From Roseimaritima sediminicola (GTDB taxonomy: Bacteria; Planctomycetota; Planctomycetia; Pirellulales; Pirellulaceae), in NCBI RefSeq assembly GCF_009618275.1, contig NZ_WIAD01000006.1, positions 36,001-100,000 of the forward strand: a stretch of 64,000 nucleotides of DNA, written 5' to 3'. The position numbers and the translations under genes are program-made. Below the pieces are notes generated by a model, which did no database searches, had not been told where the DNA came from, and worked only from the letters and a program-made list of their open reading frames with translations. Shown here one piece after another: positions 34,068 to 44,100 of the stretch (the first letter of the stretch is position 1; every line of letters starts with the position of its first letter).

Positions 34068-35465
34068 ATGCGTACGCCTACGAACAGTACCGCCAGCGTG
34101 AACCGTCGTGCTCTGCTGCAACAATTGGGCGGTGGCTTGGGAATGCTGGGTGCCGCGGCAGCGATGAGCTCGGCGGAGCGGCTCGAGGCCGGTCAGGCCG
34201 GAACATCGGCCGGTCCGCATTTTCCGCCCAAGGCCAAACGGGTGATCCATCTGTTCATGAACGGCGGGCCGTATCAGGGCGACCTGTTCGATCCCAAGCC
34301 GGCACTTGAAAAGTATGCCGGGACACGGCCACCGGGGGCCGACCTGTTGACCGAGCGACCCACCGCCGGCCTGCTGCCCTCGCCGTTTCGTTTCCGCCGC
34401 CACGGCGACAGCGGACTAGAGGTCAGCGAGTTGTTGCCGCGGTTGGCCCAGCATGCCGACGATCTGTGCGTGCTCAATGCGCTGCACGCCGATAATCCCA
34501 ATCATGGTCCGGCTCTGTTGCAGATGAACAACGGCACGATCATCCCGACCCGGCCCAGCATGGGCGCCTGGTTCCTGTACGGCTTGGGCAGCGAGAATCA
34601 GAACCTGCCCGGGTACCTGGTGCTGTGTCCCGGCCGGCCGGTACGGTTTTCGATCCTCTGGAATAGTGCCTTCCTGCCGTCGAAATATCAGGGCACCTAC
34701 ATCAACCACTCGACCATCGATCCTGAAAAGATGTTGCCGCACCTGCGCAACGGACGTTGGGATTCGCAAACGCAGCGAGACCAGCTGGACTTGTTGCAGC
34801 AGTTGAACGCGACGCACCTGTCCCAGCGCGGCAACGACTCCACGCTGGCAGCGCGCGTCGAAGCCATGGAAACGGCCTTTCGGATGCAGTCCGAAGCGCA
34901 CGAAGCCTTTGACCTGCAGCGAGAAACCAAGGCCACGCGGCAGGCCTATGGCGAGGGGCACTTCGCCAACGGTTGTTTGCTCGCACGGCGAATGGTCGAG
35001 CGGGGCGTGCGCTTCGTGCAGGTCTACTACGGCAATGGCCAACCCTGGGACACGCACAGCAACCACGACAAGACGACCCGCAAGCTGTGTCAGGACATCG
35101 ACCAGCCGATCGCCGCGCTGTTGGCGGACCTCAAGCAACGTGGGCTGCTGGACGAGACGCTGGTCATTTGGGGCGGCGAGTTCGGCCGCACGCCGACGTC
35201 GGAAAACGGCAACGGCCGCGATCACAATCACCACGGATTCACGATGTGGATGGCCGGCGGTGGTGTCCGGGGCGGGATGACCTACGGCGAGACCGACGAA
35301 TTCGGTTTCAAAGCGGTGGCCGACAAGATGCACGTGCACGATCTGCACGCGACCGTCCTGCATCTGCTGGGACTCGATCACCAACGGTTGACCTACCGTC
35401 ACGCCGGTCGCGATTTTCGGCTGACCGACGTGTTTGGTCGCGTCGTCGACGAGATCTTGGCGTAG
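34068..35465 (+). CDS. DUF1501 family protein
   Basis: 465 residues with an N-terminal export signal (NRRALLQQLGGGLGMLGAAA; NRR in place of SRR) and the family blocks [40 protein letters not shown] and [18 protein letters not shown]. The GGPSH position reads GGPYQ here, a departure from its three paralogues in the cluster. It is 18 bp downstream of its PSCyt1 partner and converges on the minus-strand DUF1501 gene with a 17-bp gap. Close similarity to the 30193 product in the C-terminal half suggests an old tandem duplication of the pair. Confidence 0.93.
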   Translation: MRTPTNSTASVNRRALLQQLGGGLGMLGAAAAMSSAERLEAGQAGTSAGPHFPPKAKRVIHLFMNGGPYQGDLFDPKPALEKYAGTRPPGADLLTERPTAGLLPSPFRFRRHGDSGLEVSELLPRLAQHADDLCVLNALHADNPNHGPALLQMNNGTIIPTRPSMGAWFLYGLGSENQNLPGYLVLCPGRPVRFSILWNSAFLPSKYQGTYINHSTIDPEKMLPHLRNGRWDSQTQRDQLDLLQQLNATHLSQRGNDSTLAARVEAMETAFRMQSEAHEAFDLQRETKATRQAYGEGHFANGCLLARRMVERGVRFVQVYYGNGQPWDTHSNHDKTTRKLCQDIDQPIAALLADLKQRGLLDETLVIWGGEFGRTPTSENGNGRDHNHHGFTMWMAGGGVRGGMTYGETDEFGFKAVADKMHVHDLHATVLHLLGLDHQRLTYRHAGRDFRLTDVFGRVVDEILA

Positions 35466-35482
35466 CGGTGGGCGGCGGCCGC

Positions 35483-36934
35483 TTACGCCAACAGGTCTTT
35501 CACCACGTGCGCCGGATCGACGCCCGTCAGGCGAAAATCCAAGCCTTGGAAGCGGACCGACAAGCGGTTGTGATCGAGCCCCAACTGATGCAGGATCGTG
35601 GCGTGCAGGTCGTGGACATGGACCGGGTTTTCGATCGCGCCAAAGCCAAACTCGTCGGTTTCGCCGTACACATGCCCGGCCTTGAATCCGCCGCCGGCAA
35701 ACCACATCGTGAACGCATCGATGTGATGGTTGCGGCCCGTGTTCTCGCGCACTTCGCCCATCGGCGTGCGCCCGAATTCGCCGCCCCAGATGACAATCGT
35801 ATCGTCCAGTAAACCCCGGCGTTTCAGGTCCATCACCAGCGCCGCGGTGGCTTGATCGATCTCTTTACAGATCTCCGGCAAGTGTTTCTGCAGGTTTTCG
35901 GTGGGGCCGCCGTGGTGATCCCAATTGGTGTGATACAGCTGGATAAATCGCACGCCCCGTTCGACCAGCCGGCGGGCCAGCAGGCAGTTTCTGGCATAGC
36001 TCGATTCGTTGGGATCCTTGATGCCGTACAGGGCCAGCGTCTCGGCGCTCTCACCGGCCGTGTCCATCAATTCCGGCGCGGAGCTTTGCATGCGGTAGGC
36101 CAGTTCGTAGGCGTTGATCCGCGTGGAGATTTCTTCGTCGCCGGTTTCGACCAAGCGTTTGAGATTCAATTCGCGGACCGCATCCACGACGGCTCGTTGC
36201 TGCGCAGGTTCGATCGACTCCGGGGTGGAGAGGTTCAGGATCGGATCGCCCTGGTTGCGCAGCGGTACGCCTTGATAGGTCGTCGGCAGGACGCCGCTGC
36301 CCCACAGTACGGCCCCACCACGCGGTCCGCGCGGTCCGCTTTGCAGCACCAGGAATCCGGGCAAATCATCACACTCACTGCCCAGCCCGTAGGTCACCCA
36401 GGCGCCCATGCTGGGCCGCCCGAATAAACCGCTGCCGGTATTCATAAAGAATTTTGCCGGAGCGTGATTGAACAGATCCGTCTTGCAGGTTTTGACGATC
36501 GTCAATTCATCCACGATGTTCGCCGTGTGCGGCAACAGATCGCTGACCCACGTACCGTTTTTGCCGTAGCGGCGGAAGGAACGCGTCGTGCCCAACAGGT
36601 CGCTGCGGTGGCTGCTGTCCATAAACGCAAAGCGTTTGCCTTCGACAAAGCTGCTGGGGATCGGTTCGCCGTTGCGTTTGGTCAACTCCGGTTTGTACTC
36701 GAACGTCTCCAGTTGGGACGGGCCGCCGGCCATGAACAGGAAGATGACGTTCTTGGCTTTGGGCGGAAAATGCGGCGTTTTGGGTTGCATCGGCTCAGCC
36801 GCCGAGGCGGCCCCGGCCGAATCGGCCATCAGCGACGCCAGCGCCATCGAGCCCACGCCCATCGAGCAGCGGGAGAAGAAATGGCGGCGGGTTTCCTCGC
36901 GCAGCCGGTCGCGGTTTTGCATCTTGTCTGACAT
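35483..36934 (-). CDS. DUF1501 family protein
   Basis: The ATG at 36934 gives 483 residues beginning MSDKMQNRDRLREETRRHFF; a GTG at 36952 would add six residues and overlap the upstream gene by 8 bp. Neither start has a good ribosome site. The export segment is RRHFFSRCSMGVGSMALASL. Family blocks: [40 protein letters not shown] and HVHDLHATILHQLG. It is the second gene of a minus-strand pair with the PSCyt1 protein from 39092, the reverse orientation to the preceding tandem pairs. Confidence 0.92.
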   Translation of the reverse strand: MSDKMQNRDRLREETRRHFFSRCSMGVGSMALASLMADSAGAASAAEPMQPKTPHFPPKAKNVIFLFMAGGPSQLETFEYKPELTKRNGEPIPSSFVEGKRFAFMDSSHRSDLLGTTRSFRRYGKNGTWVSDLLPHTANIVDELTIVKTCKTDLFNHAPAKFFMNTGSGLFGRPSMGAWVTYGLGSECDDLPGFLVLQSGPRGPRGGAVLWGSGVLPTTYQGVPLRNQGDPILNLSTPESIEPAQQRAVVDAVRELNLKRLVETGDEEISTRINAYELAYRMQSSAPELMDTAGESAETLALYGIKDPNESSYARNCLLARRLVERGVRFIQLYHTNWDHHGGPTENLQKHLPEICKEIDQATAALVMDLKRRGLLDDTIVIWGGEFGRTPMGEVRENTGRNHHIDAFTMWFAGGGFKAGHVYGETDEFGFGAIENPVHVHDLHATILHQLGLDHNRLSVRFQGLDFRLTGVDPAHVVKDLLA

Positions 36935-36944
36935 CGTTACGGGG

Positions 36945-39092
36945 TCACTCACGAGTGATTGTTTCGTCCAGGTTCAGCAGCGTCCGGGCGGCGCTGAGCG
37001 GATCGAGCTGGGTCAACACAGCCAACTCGTCTTCGGTGGGCGTTCGCGAAGTGCAGCGCCGAAACGCGGTCTCCAGGCCGTCGCGAACAATGATCTTTTC
37101 CAGCGCGGTGGCGAACTGCACATGCGCCGGATCATTCATCAGTGTCAGGGCTTGCAGGGGCGTGTTGCTGCGGAGCCGCCGGGTGCAAGTGCTGAAGCCA
37201 TCGGGGGCGTCAAAGACACTCAACGCGGGCGGGGGCGTAGCGCGGAACTTAAACGTGTACAGGCCGCGTCGGTAACGATCTTCGCCGACACTGGCCTTCC
37301 ACGCTCGTTTGACCTGTCCCTGCCCCATCACGCCCTCGGGGATCGGCGGATACACCGGCGGGCCGCCCAGTTTGGGCGACAACAAGCCGCTGGCGACCAG
37401 CGACGCGTCCCGGATGATTTCCGCGTCCAGCCGCAGCCGACGCTGGCGGGCCAGCAGATAGTTTTCGGGGTCTTGCTCGTCCAGTTCCGGCCGCAGTCGC
37501 GACGTTTGCTGGTAGGTGTGCGAGCTGACGATTAATCGCTGCATCGCTTTGATGCTCCAGCCCTGCCGAACAAATTCCAGTGCCAACCAATCCAGCAATT
37601 CGGGATGGGACGGCGAGGAGCCTTGCAGGCCAAAGTCGTTTTCGATTTCCACCAAGCCGCGACCGAAGTGTTGTTGCCAAAGGCGGTTGACGATCACACG
37701 GGCGGTCAGTGGGTTTCGGGGGCTGACGATCCAGCGGGCCAGATCCAGCCGATCGAGCGGCTCGTCGGTGCGCTCCGCAGGCCTTTCCAGCGGATGCAGC
37801 ACCGCAGGCGTACCGGGCGTCACTTCGGCGCCCGGCCGGGTGAAATCGCCCTTGATCAACACGTGCGTCTTACGCGGCTGGGCGCGTTCTTTCAAAACCA
37901 ACGTCGTGGTCAGCGGTTCGGCATCGCCTTCGGCCTCGCCGGCGTCCCCGTCCCGCCCATAGACCTTCATCGACGGTTCGTCCTGATTATTCAGGAAAGC
38001 GAACATCTGGTAGTATTCGACCTGCGAGATGGGATCGAATTTGTGGTCGTGGCACTGGGCACAGCCGATCGTCAAACCCAGCCAAACGGTGCCGGTCGTA
38101 GCCACTCGGTCGAAGACGCTGTCGACGCGAAACTGCTCGCGGTCGATGCCGCCTTCCTGGTTGATCTGGGTGTTGCGGTGAAAGCCGGTGGCGATTCTTT
38201 GACGCTCTGTGGCGCTGGGAAGCAGGTCGCCGGCGAGTTGTTCGATCGTAAAGGTGTCGAACGGCATATCTTGATTGAAGGCATCGACGACCCAGTCGCG
38301 ATAGGCCCAGATCTGCCGCGGGGCATCGATGGAGTAACCGTTGCTGTCGGCATAGCGTGCCTGGTCCAGCCACCACAGTGCCCAGCGTTCGCCGTAGTGA
38401 GGGCTGGCCAGCAATCGTTCGACCAGTTCGCGGTAGGCCGCCTCGGGATCCGCCGCCGCGGCGGTGACAAAGGCATCGATTTGGGCGGGGGTGGGTGGCA
38501 GACCGGTCAGGTCCAAGCTGACGCGGCGAATCAGCGTCTCACTGTTCGCTCGTTGTGAGGGCGTGATGCCTTCGCCGGCCAGGCGAGCTTGAATAAATCG
38601 ATCGATGGGGTGCGAGATGCCCTCGACCGGCGGCGGTTCGTGGGCTTGCGGCGGGACAAAGGCCCAGTGCGTTTCGTAGGCCGCGCCCTGCTCGACCCAT
38701 CGCCGCAGGGTTTGCTGCTGGGCGTCGGTCAGCCGTTTGCCGGAATCGACCGGGGGCATCCGTAGGTCGGCGTCGTCCGTCAGAATGCGGGCGACCAATT
38801 CGCTTTCGTCCGGCTTGCCGGGTACGATCGCCGCGTTGCCGCCGTCCCTGCCGATGGCTCCGGCAAAGGTGTCCAGCCGCAGGTCGGCTTCGCGAGCCGC
38901 TTCGTCAAAGCCGTGGCAGGCGTAACAGTTCTCCGCCAGGATCGGTCGCACGTCCCGGTTAAAATCCACGGCCTCTCTGAAATCCCCGGCCTCTCCCGAT
39001 GCGGCTTGCAACACCATGCCGTGGCTGCCTGCGCAGCAGCCGATCACCATCAATGAAACGGCAAGGGACCATCGAATGCGGACGCTGCGCAT
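36945..39092 (-). CDS. PSCyt1/DUF1549/DUF1553 protein
   Basis: 715 residues: signal peptide ([21 protein letters not shown]), PSCyt1 domain ([11 protein letters not shown] at about 55-65, then [15 protein letters not shown] and [11 protein letters not shown]), DUF1549 (about 150-345, [12 protein letters not shown]) and DUF1553 (about 435-700, [18 protein letters not shown]). It is the most compact of the heme-containing versions here, with only a short linker between the DUFs. The C-terminus NLDETITRE departs from the usual NSNEF/INSPAF ending. It is the first gene of the minus-strand pair; its downstream partner is the DUF1501 gene ending at 35483. Confidence 0.93.
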   Translation of the reverse strand: MRSVRIRWSLAVSLMVIGCCAGSHGMVLQAASGEAGDFREAVDFNRDVRPILAENCYACHGFDEAAREADLRLDTFAGAIGRDGGNAAIVPGKPDESELVARILTDDADLRMPPVDSGKRLTDAQQQTLRRWVEQGAAYETHWAFVPPQAHEPPPVEGISHPIDRFIQARLAGEGITPSQRANSETLIRRVSLDLTGLPPTPAQIDAFVTAAAADPEAAYRELVERLLASPHYGERWALWWLDQARYADSNGYSIDAPRQIWAYRDWVVDAFNQDMPFDTFTIEQLAGDLLPSATERQRIATGFHRNTQINQEGGIDREQFRVDSVFDRVATTGTVWLGLTIGCAQCHDHKFDPISQVEYYQMFAFLNNQDEPSMKVYGRDGDAGEAEGDAEPLTTTLVLKERAQPRKTHVLIKGDFTRPGAEVTPGTPAVLHPLERPAERTDEPLDRLDLARWIVSPRNPLTARVIVNRLWQQHFGRGLVEIENDFGLQGSSPSHPELLDWLALEFVRQGWSIKAMQRLIVSSHTYQQTSRLRPELDEQDPENYLLARQRRLRLDAEIIRDASLVASGLLSPKLGGPPVYPPIPEGVMGQGQVKRAWKASVGEDRYRRGLYTFKFRATPPPALSVFDAPDGFSTCTRRLRSNTPLQALTLMNDPAHVQFATALEKIIVRDGLETAFRRCTSRTPTEDELAVLTQLDPLSAARTLLNLDETITRE

Positions 39093-39241
39093 AGGTTACT
39101 CGTGCGGGGAATCACTCCGAAGGAGTGGCAATCGGCGGGGGGAAGAAAGTCAGCCTGGCTGCCTTTCATCTTAACCCCGTTGCGCCACCGCTGCAGGCAG
39201 ACGCGGCTGCCTGCAGCGATTTCGATCCCCGCACTTTCACC

Positions 39242-39745
39242 TTACAGCGGCAGCAAAGATAAGTCGGGCAGCGCGGGCACTGGGGGATCGCTCTGACCTC
39301 CGGCGGATGCCGGCCCCTGAGGTATTGAGCCGTGGGATTCGCACAGAATGCGAAGCTCCGTGTTGTAGGTGCAAACGTCCCAGCCCGGACCCCCAATGCC
39401 GATGTCAAACCCGGAGCCACCGTTGAGGTAGTCGTCGCCGGTTAAGCCCTCGAGCTGGTCATTGCCGCCGAACCCGTAGATCGCATCATTGCCGCCCAAA
39501 CCCACAATCACGTCGCGCCCATCGGTTCCGAAGATCAGATCGCTGCCTTCGGTGCCGACCAACACGCCAAAGTAAGGCAGGCCGTGCAGCGGACCGCCGA
39601 CAACGCGTCCGTCGTAGCCGACGTAAATCACTTGCCCATAACCGTTCGCACTCGGGAGGAACGTGTCTGCCGCGGCACTTGACGTGAACAACAGGGCAGC
39701 GCCCAGGCTCAGCAGGATCTTGCTCAACAGGGTCTTGGTTGTCAT
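39242..39745 (-). CDS. Secreted RTX/calcium-binding repeat protein
   Basis: 167 residues from ATG 39745, chosen because AAAGG lies nine bases upstream; an ATG three codons earlier is possible. A signal peptide (TLLSKILLSLGAALLFTSSAAA) precedes RTX-type nonapeptides: GTEGSDLIFG, GTDGRDVIVG, GLGGNDAIYG, GFGGNDQLEG, GLTGDDYLNGG, the GGxGxDxUx pattern that binds Ca2+ in a parallel beta-roll. A short Cys-containing tail follows (WDVCTYNTELRILCESHG), so a disulfide is possible. Unlike type-I-secreted toxins it has a Sec signal, no enzymatic domain and no ABC exporter nearby. A single gene. Confidence 0.85.
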   Translation of the reverse strand: MTTKTLLSKILLSLGAALLFTSSAAADTFLPSANGYGQVIYVGYDGRVVGGPLHGLPYFGVLVGTEGSDLIFGTDGRDVIVGLGGNDAIYGFGGNDQLEGLTGDDYLNGGSGFDIGIGGPGWDVCTYNTELRILCESHGSIPQGPASAGGQSDPPVPALPDLSLLPL

Positions 39746-40260
39746 TTGAATCATCCTTTTATTCCTGCGCGGTGAGAAAACCATACGTCCAAGAAGCGAG
39801 CCGGCATCACCCACGCTTTCCACATCCCGCCCGCTTTCCACATCGAACGCGGGCGTCGCAGCGAAGCTTTACCGGCCGATTCGCAAGGCCCTTTCGCAAA
39901 CGCAATACCAACCCGTCCACCAGAAGGGCCGCTATCGATAAATCCCCAGTGTTAGGGGGTTCTTTGCGGTCCTCTGGATTTTTCCGGTTGAGGCGAATGG
40001 TCGTTTATCGCGCAGGCAGCTGAGTCGGTGGTCGATAATCGACCGGGTGTGCTCGGCGCAGATCGCGGGATGGGACGTGCCGCCGGCTGGAAATCGCCGC
40101 CTCGCCACCGGAACGGCGTCGCGAGGAAGCTCTCGGCCCGATAAGATCGATGGGCCATGAAGATCGATGGGGCCATCGAACGCGGTGGTCGACTAGTTTT
40201 TTTTCCGGCTTTGTTCTCCGACGACACCGGGGACCTCGGCATGACCTTGAGCGACCGGTG
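39746..40260. other. Intergenic region without a gene
   Basis: About 515 bp between the divergent RTX-like and MOSC genes. It contains two copies of CGCTTTCCACATC (about 39819-39845) and a repeat of AAGATCGATGGG (about 40144-40171). A 1-kb minus-strand open frame across it and the MOSC gene has no domain and reads as a GC-driven shadow. Promoters for both genes must be here but none is convincing. Confidence 0.5.
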
Positions 40261-40959
40261 ATGCTCGGAAAACTCGATTCCATCCAGGTTGGACTTCCGC
40301 GCCGTTACGTTGGGGACGGCGACGCGGAGAAGGCGTGGACGTCGGCGATCGCCAAACGGTCGGTCACCGGCCCGGTGCAGGTCCGGCAGACCAATCTGGA
40401 TGGTGACCGTCAAGCGGACCTCAAGCACCACGGCGGCCCCGACAAGGCGGTGCTGGCCTATGCGGCCGCGCACTACGAGGCGTGGCGCGAGGACTTTCCG
40501 GACGTGGTTTTTGGCCAGGGCGGTTTTGGCGAGAACCTGACGATCTCCGGCTTTGACGAGACGGGGTGTTGCGTCGGAGACGTCGTCGGGATCGGTGGCT
40601 GTCGGCTGCAGTTGTCCCAGCCGCGACGACCGTGCTGGAAACTCGCCCGGCACTGGAAACTGCCGAAACTGGCCGTATTGGTTCAGAAATACGGCCGGAC
40701 CGGCTGGTATTACCGCGTTCTCGAAGAGGGGCCGATCGAAGCGGGGCAAGCTGTGCAATTGATCGATCGCCCCTACCCCGAATTGACCGTGGCCTGGGCC
40801 AACAAAGTCATGTATGCGAAACCGCGGTCGAAAAGCGACGACCTGCAACTGGCCGCCTGCCCTGCCCTGTCGGCTTCTTGGCAAGCAACACTTTCGAAGC
40901 GGGCTACAACCGGCGTCGAAGCCGACGCCTCGGCTCGCCTGGACGGCGGCCACCGGTAG
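40261..40959 (+). CDS. MOSC domain protein (YiiM-like)
   Basis: 232 residues; the MOSC domain (molybdenum cofactor sulfurase C-terminal type, found in YiiM and mARC proteins) spans about 25-155. It contains RQTNLDGDRQADLKHHGGPDKAV, the FGQGGFGENLTISGFDE region and LQLSQPRRPCWKLARHW, whose Cys is the conserved MOSC cysteine. Such proteins use molybdenum cofactor to reduce N-hydroxylated compounds or handle sulfur. ATG at 40261 fits YiiM N-termini. The last 30 residues (TTGVEADASARLDGGHR) look non-homologous. No Moco synthesis gene is adjacent. Confidence 0.92.
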   Translation: MLGKLDSIQVGLPRRYVGDGDAEKAWTSAIAKRSVTGPVQVRQTNLDGDRQADLKHHGGPDKAVLAYAAAHYEAWREDFPDVVFGQGGFGENLTISGFDETGCCVGDVVGIGGCRLQLSQPRRPCWKLARHWKLPKLAVLVQKYGRTGWYYRVLEEGPIEAGQAVQLIDRPYPELTVAWANKVMYAKPRSKSDDLQLAACPALSASWQATLSKRATTGVEADASARLDGGHR

Positions 40960-41140
40960 CTCGCTTGTCGATCATCGCTTGGCTGTTCCCGCCCGCGTGG
41001 AATCGGTTTTCGGACGAACGTCCCGCGACGCTGCACTTGGTTGGGCTCAGCTGTTAATCTGTTACGGGAATCGGCAAACTCGCGACTGCCGACGGCCCTC
41101 CTCTGCCCCTCCCTCTTCATCTCGCCTACGGTCGCTGGAT

Positions 41141-44100
41141 ATGTCCTTTTTCGCACCACAGTTGTTTCGCCGGTACCAACTTTTTCTAAACGCCGCACTG
41201 GTCCTGGCGTTGGCCTGTCTCATTCCCCCTCGGTCTTTCGCCGCCGAGCAGAGCGAAGGGCAAACCTATCGCGTGGGCGTGGCTAAGCGAGACATCACGC
41301 CCGAGTACCCGGTCCGCCTGAATGGATTCGGGATGCGGGAAACGCCCTCCGAAGGCGTTTCGCAACCGATCTGGACGCGAGCTCTGGCGATCGAGGCCGA
41401 CGAGGCGGAGTCGCCGGTCGTCATCGTGACGCTGGACAACCTGGGGATTCGGTACCCGATGGTCCAGCAGGTCGCCCGGCGGGTGGCGGCGACCACCGAC
41501 CTGTTGCCCGACAATCTGATCGTCACCTTCACGCACACCCATAGCGCCCCGAAGGTCAACGGCGCCTCGGACAATATCTTTGCCGAACCGATTCCCGAGG
41601 CCGACCAACAGGCCATCGACCGCTATACCGCGGAGTTGACCGAGCACCTGGTCGCCGTCGTGCAGCAGGCCCTCGGGAACCTGCGTCCGGCAACGCTGCA
41701 CTGGGGTGTGGGCGAGGTGGGCTTTGCCAAGAATCGCCGCACCGCAGGCGGGCCGGTCGACCATTCCCTGCCCTGCTTGATCGTGCGGAGCGCGGAATCA
41801 CCCGACGACATCCTGGCGCTCTACACGACCTACGCCTGTCACTGTGTAACGCTCTCGCACAATCAGATCGATGGCGACTGGGCGGGGTACGCGGCCAATG
41901 GGATCGAGCGTTACTTTCCCGATGCCGTGGCCATGGTTTCGATCGGTTGTGGTTCGGACCAAAACCCCGACAGCGGCGTGACCGGAGACAAGGTTCAAGT
42001 CGCCAGACGACAGGGCATGCAGATCGCCGACGAGGTCGCACGATTGATTCGCACCACGGATCTCCAGCCGCTGTCCGGCCCCGTGCGGGCCGCCCACACC
42101 CAGTTGCAGTTGCCGTTTGAGACGCTGCCCAGCCGGGCCGAGTACCAAGCGATGGCCGAGGCTGGCGGAGCGGCCGGCTACAATGCCCAAACCCAACTGG
42201 CGCGGCTGGATGCCGGCCACTCGCTGCCCACCGCCCTCGACTATCCGATTCACGTCTGCTCGTTCGGCGACCAGCTGTGCATGGTTTTTCTGGCCGGCGA
42301 GGTGTGTGTGGATTATGCGATCCGGCTGCGCGGCGAACTGGATGGATCGCGGATCTGGATGCACGGCTACAGCCAGGACTTCGGCGCCTATATTCCTTCG
42401 GAGCGTCTGCTTCGCGAAGGCGGCTACGGAGGCGGAGCGGAGATCCCTTATTTTGCCTTGCCCACGCGTCTGGCCGGCGGGCTGGAAGACAAGATCGTCT
42501 CGGCGGTTCACCGTTTGGTGCCGGAGGCGTTTCATCAAGACAAAAGCGATGGCTCGAAGTCCCACGATGCTTCAAAGACCGGCGGCACGGTGCCCTTGGC
42601 CCCGGAGGATTCGCTCCAGAAAATGCAAGCCGCGCCGGGACTGGAGGTACGGCTGGTCGCTTCGGAACCGCAGATCTCCGATCCGGTGGCCATCGACTTC
42701 GGCCCCAAGGGTGACCTGTGGGTGGTGCAGATGAGCGACTACGGCCACGGCATCGAAGAGGAGTTCGTTCCCCGCGGCGAAGTGCGGGTGCTGGACGATC
42801 GAGACGGCGACGGACACTTCGAAACCGCCCGCGTCTTCGCTGCGGGGCTGCGTTATCCGACCGGCGTCAAAGTGTGGCGCGACGGAGCGTTGATCTGTGA
42901 TGCCCCGCACATTTATTTCTCTCGAGACACCGACGGCGACGGGGTCGAGGACAGCCGCGAGATCCTGTTCACCGGCTTCGCCACGCACAACGGCCAAGCC
43001 CGCGTTAACAGTTTGCGCTGGGGGCTGGACAATTGGTTGTACGGTTCGGGCGGCCTGTTCGGTGGCGAGATCACCAACGCAAAAGGCCAAACCGTGGATG
43101 TTTCCGGACGTGACTTTCGCATCCGGCCCGATCAAGGCATCATCGAACCGGTCACGGGCCGAAGCCAACAGGGACGTTGCCGCGACGACTGGGGAAACTG
43201 GTTCGGGTGTTCCAACAGCCAGCTGCTGACGCACTTTCCGGTCGACGACACCTATGCCGGACGAAACCCGTTCGTCGCGCCTCCGCCGTCGCTGGTCTCG
43301 GTCCCGCGAGGCCCCGAAGCGGGCAAGCTGTATCCGCTGGACAATCTGGTGCTGTTTCGGTTGTCCGGGGCTCCGGGCAAAGCCACCGCGGCCTGCGGGG
43401 TCGGCGTCTATCGTGACCGGCTGCTGGGCGAAGGGTATTCGGGCAATGCCTTTACCTGCGAACCGGTCAACCAATTGGTCTACCGCCAAGTGCTCTCCCG
43501 CCAGGGGGCTCACATCGTCGGCCATCGTGCCGAGGAGCAACAGGAAAGCGAGTTCCTTCGTTCCAGCGACCAGTGGTTTCGTCCCGTGCAGGTCCGCACC
43601 GGGCCGGACGGCGGCCTGTGGGTTGTCGACATGTACCGTTATGTGATCGAGCATCCCAAGTGGATCCCCGACGAGACGTTGGCCCAGTTGGACGTGTTTG
43701 CCGGTCAGGATCGAGGCCGTATCTACCGGGTCGTGCCGGCCGACAAGACCGCGGAGCCACGCCGATCGCCGCTGGATTTGGATTCGCTGGAACCGGCGCA
43801 GTTAGCCCAACAACTCGATTCGCCCAACGGCATCGTTCGCGATCTCGCCCACCAGATGTTGCTCTGGCAGAGTGCGGTGGAAGCGAAGGAGACGTTGCAC
43901 GAACTGGTTCAAACCGGCACGCATCCGGCAGCCCGCATTCACGCGCTGAGCGTACTGGCGGGACTGGATCTGTTGACCGCGGAACGGTTGGGTATCGCTT
44001 TGGAAGACCCCTCTGCCCACGTTCGCCAGCATGCGGTCCGCTGGTCCGAACCACTGCTGGATCAGCCGGCCCTGCAGCGAGCGATCCTGAAGCTCGCCGC

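Noticed and set aside
39952..40953. 333-codon minus-strand open frame over the MOSC gene
   Set aside because: No domain, high Arg/Pro/Gly content and complete overlap with the conserved MOSC gene; a GC-driven shadow.
40814..41140. Upstream extension of the ceramidase fusion to 1859 residues
   Set aside because: It overlaps the MOSC gene and places the signal peptide internally.
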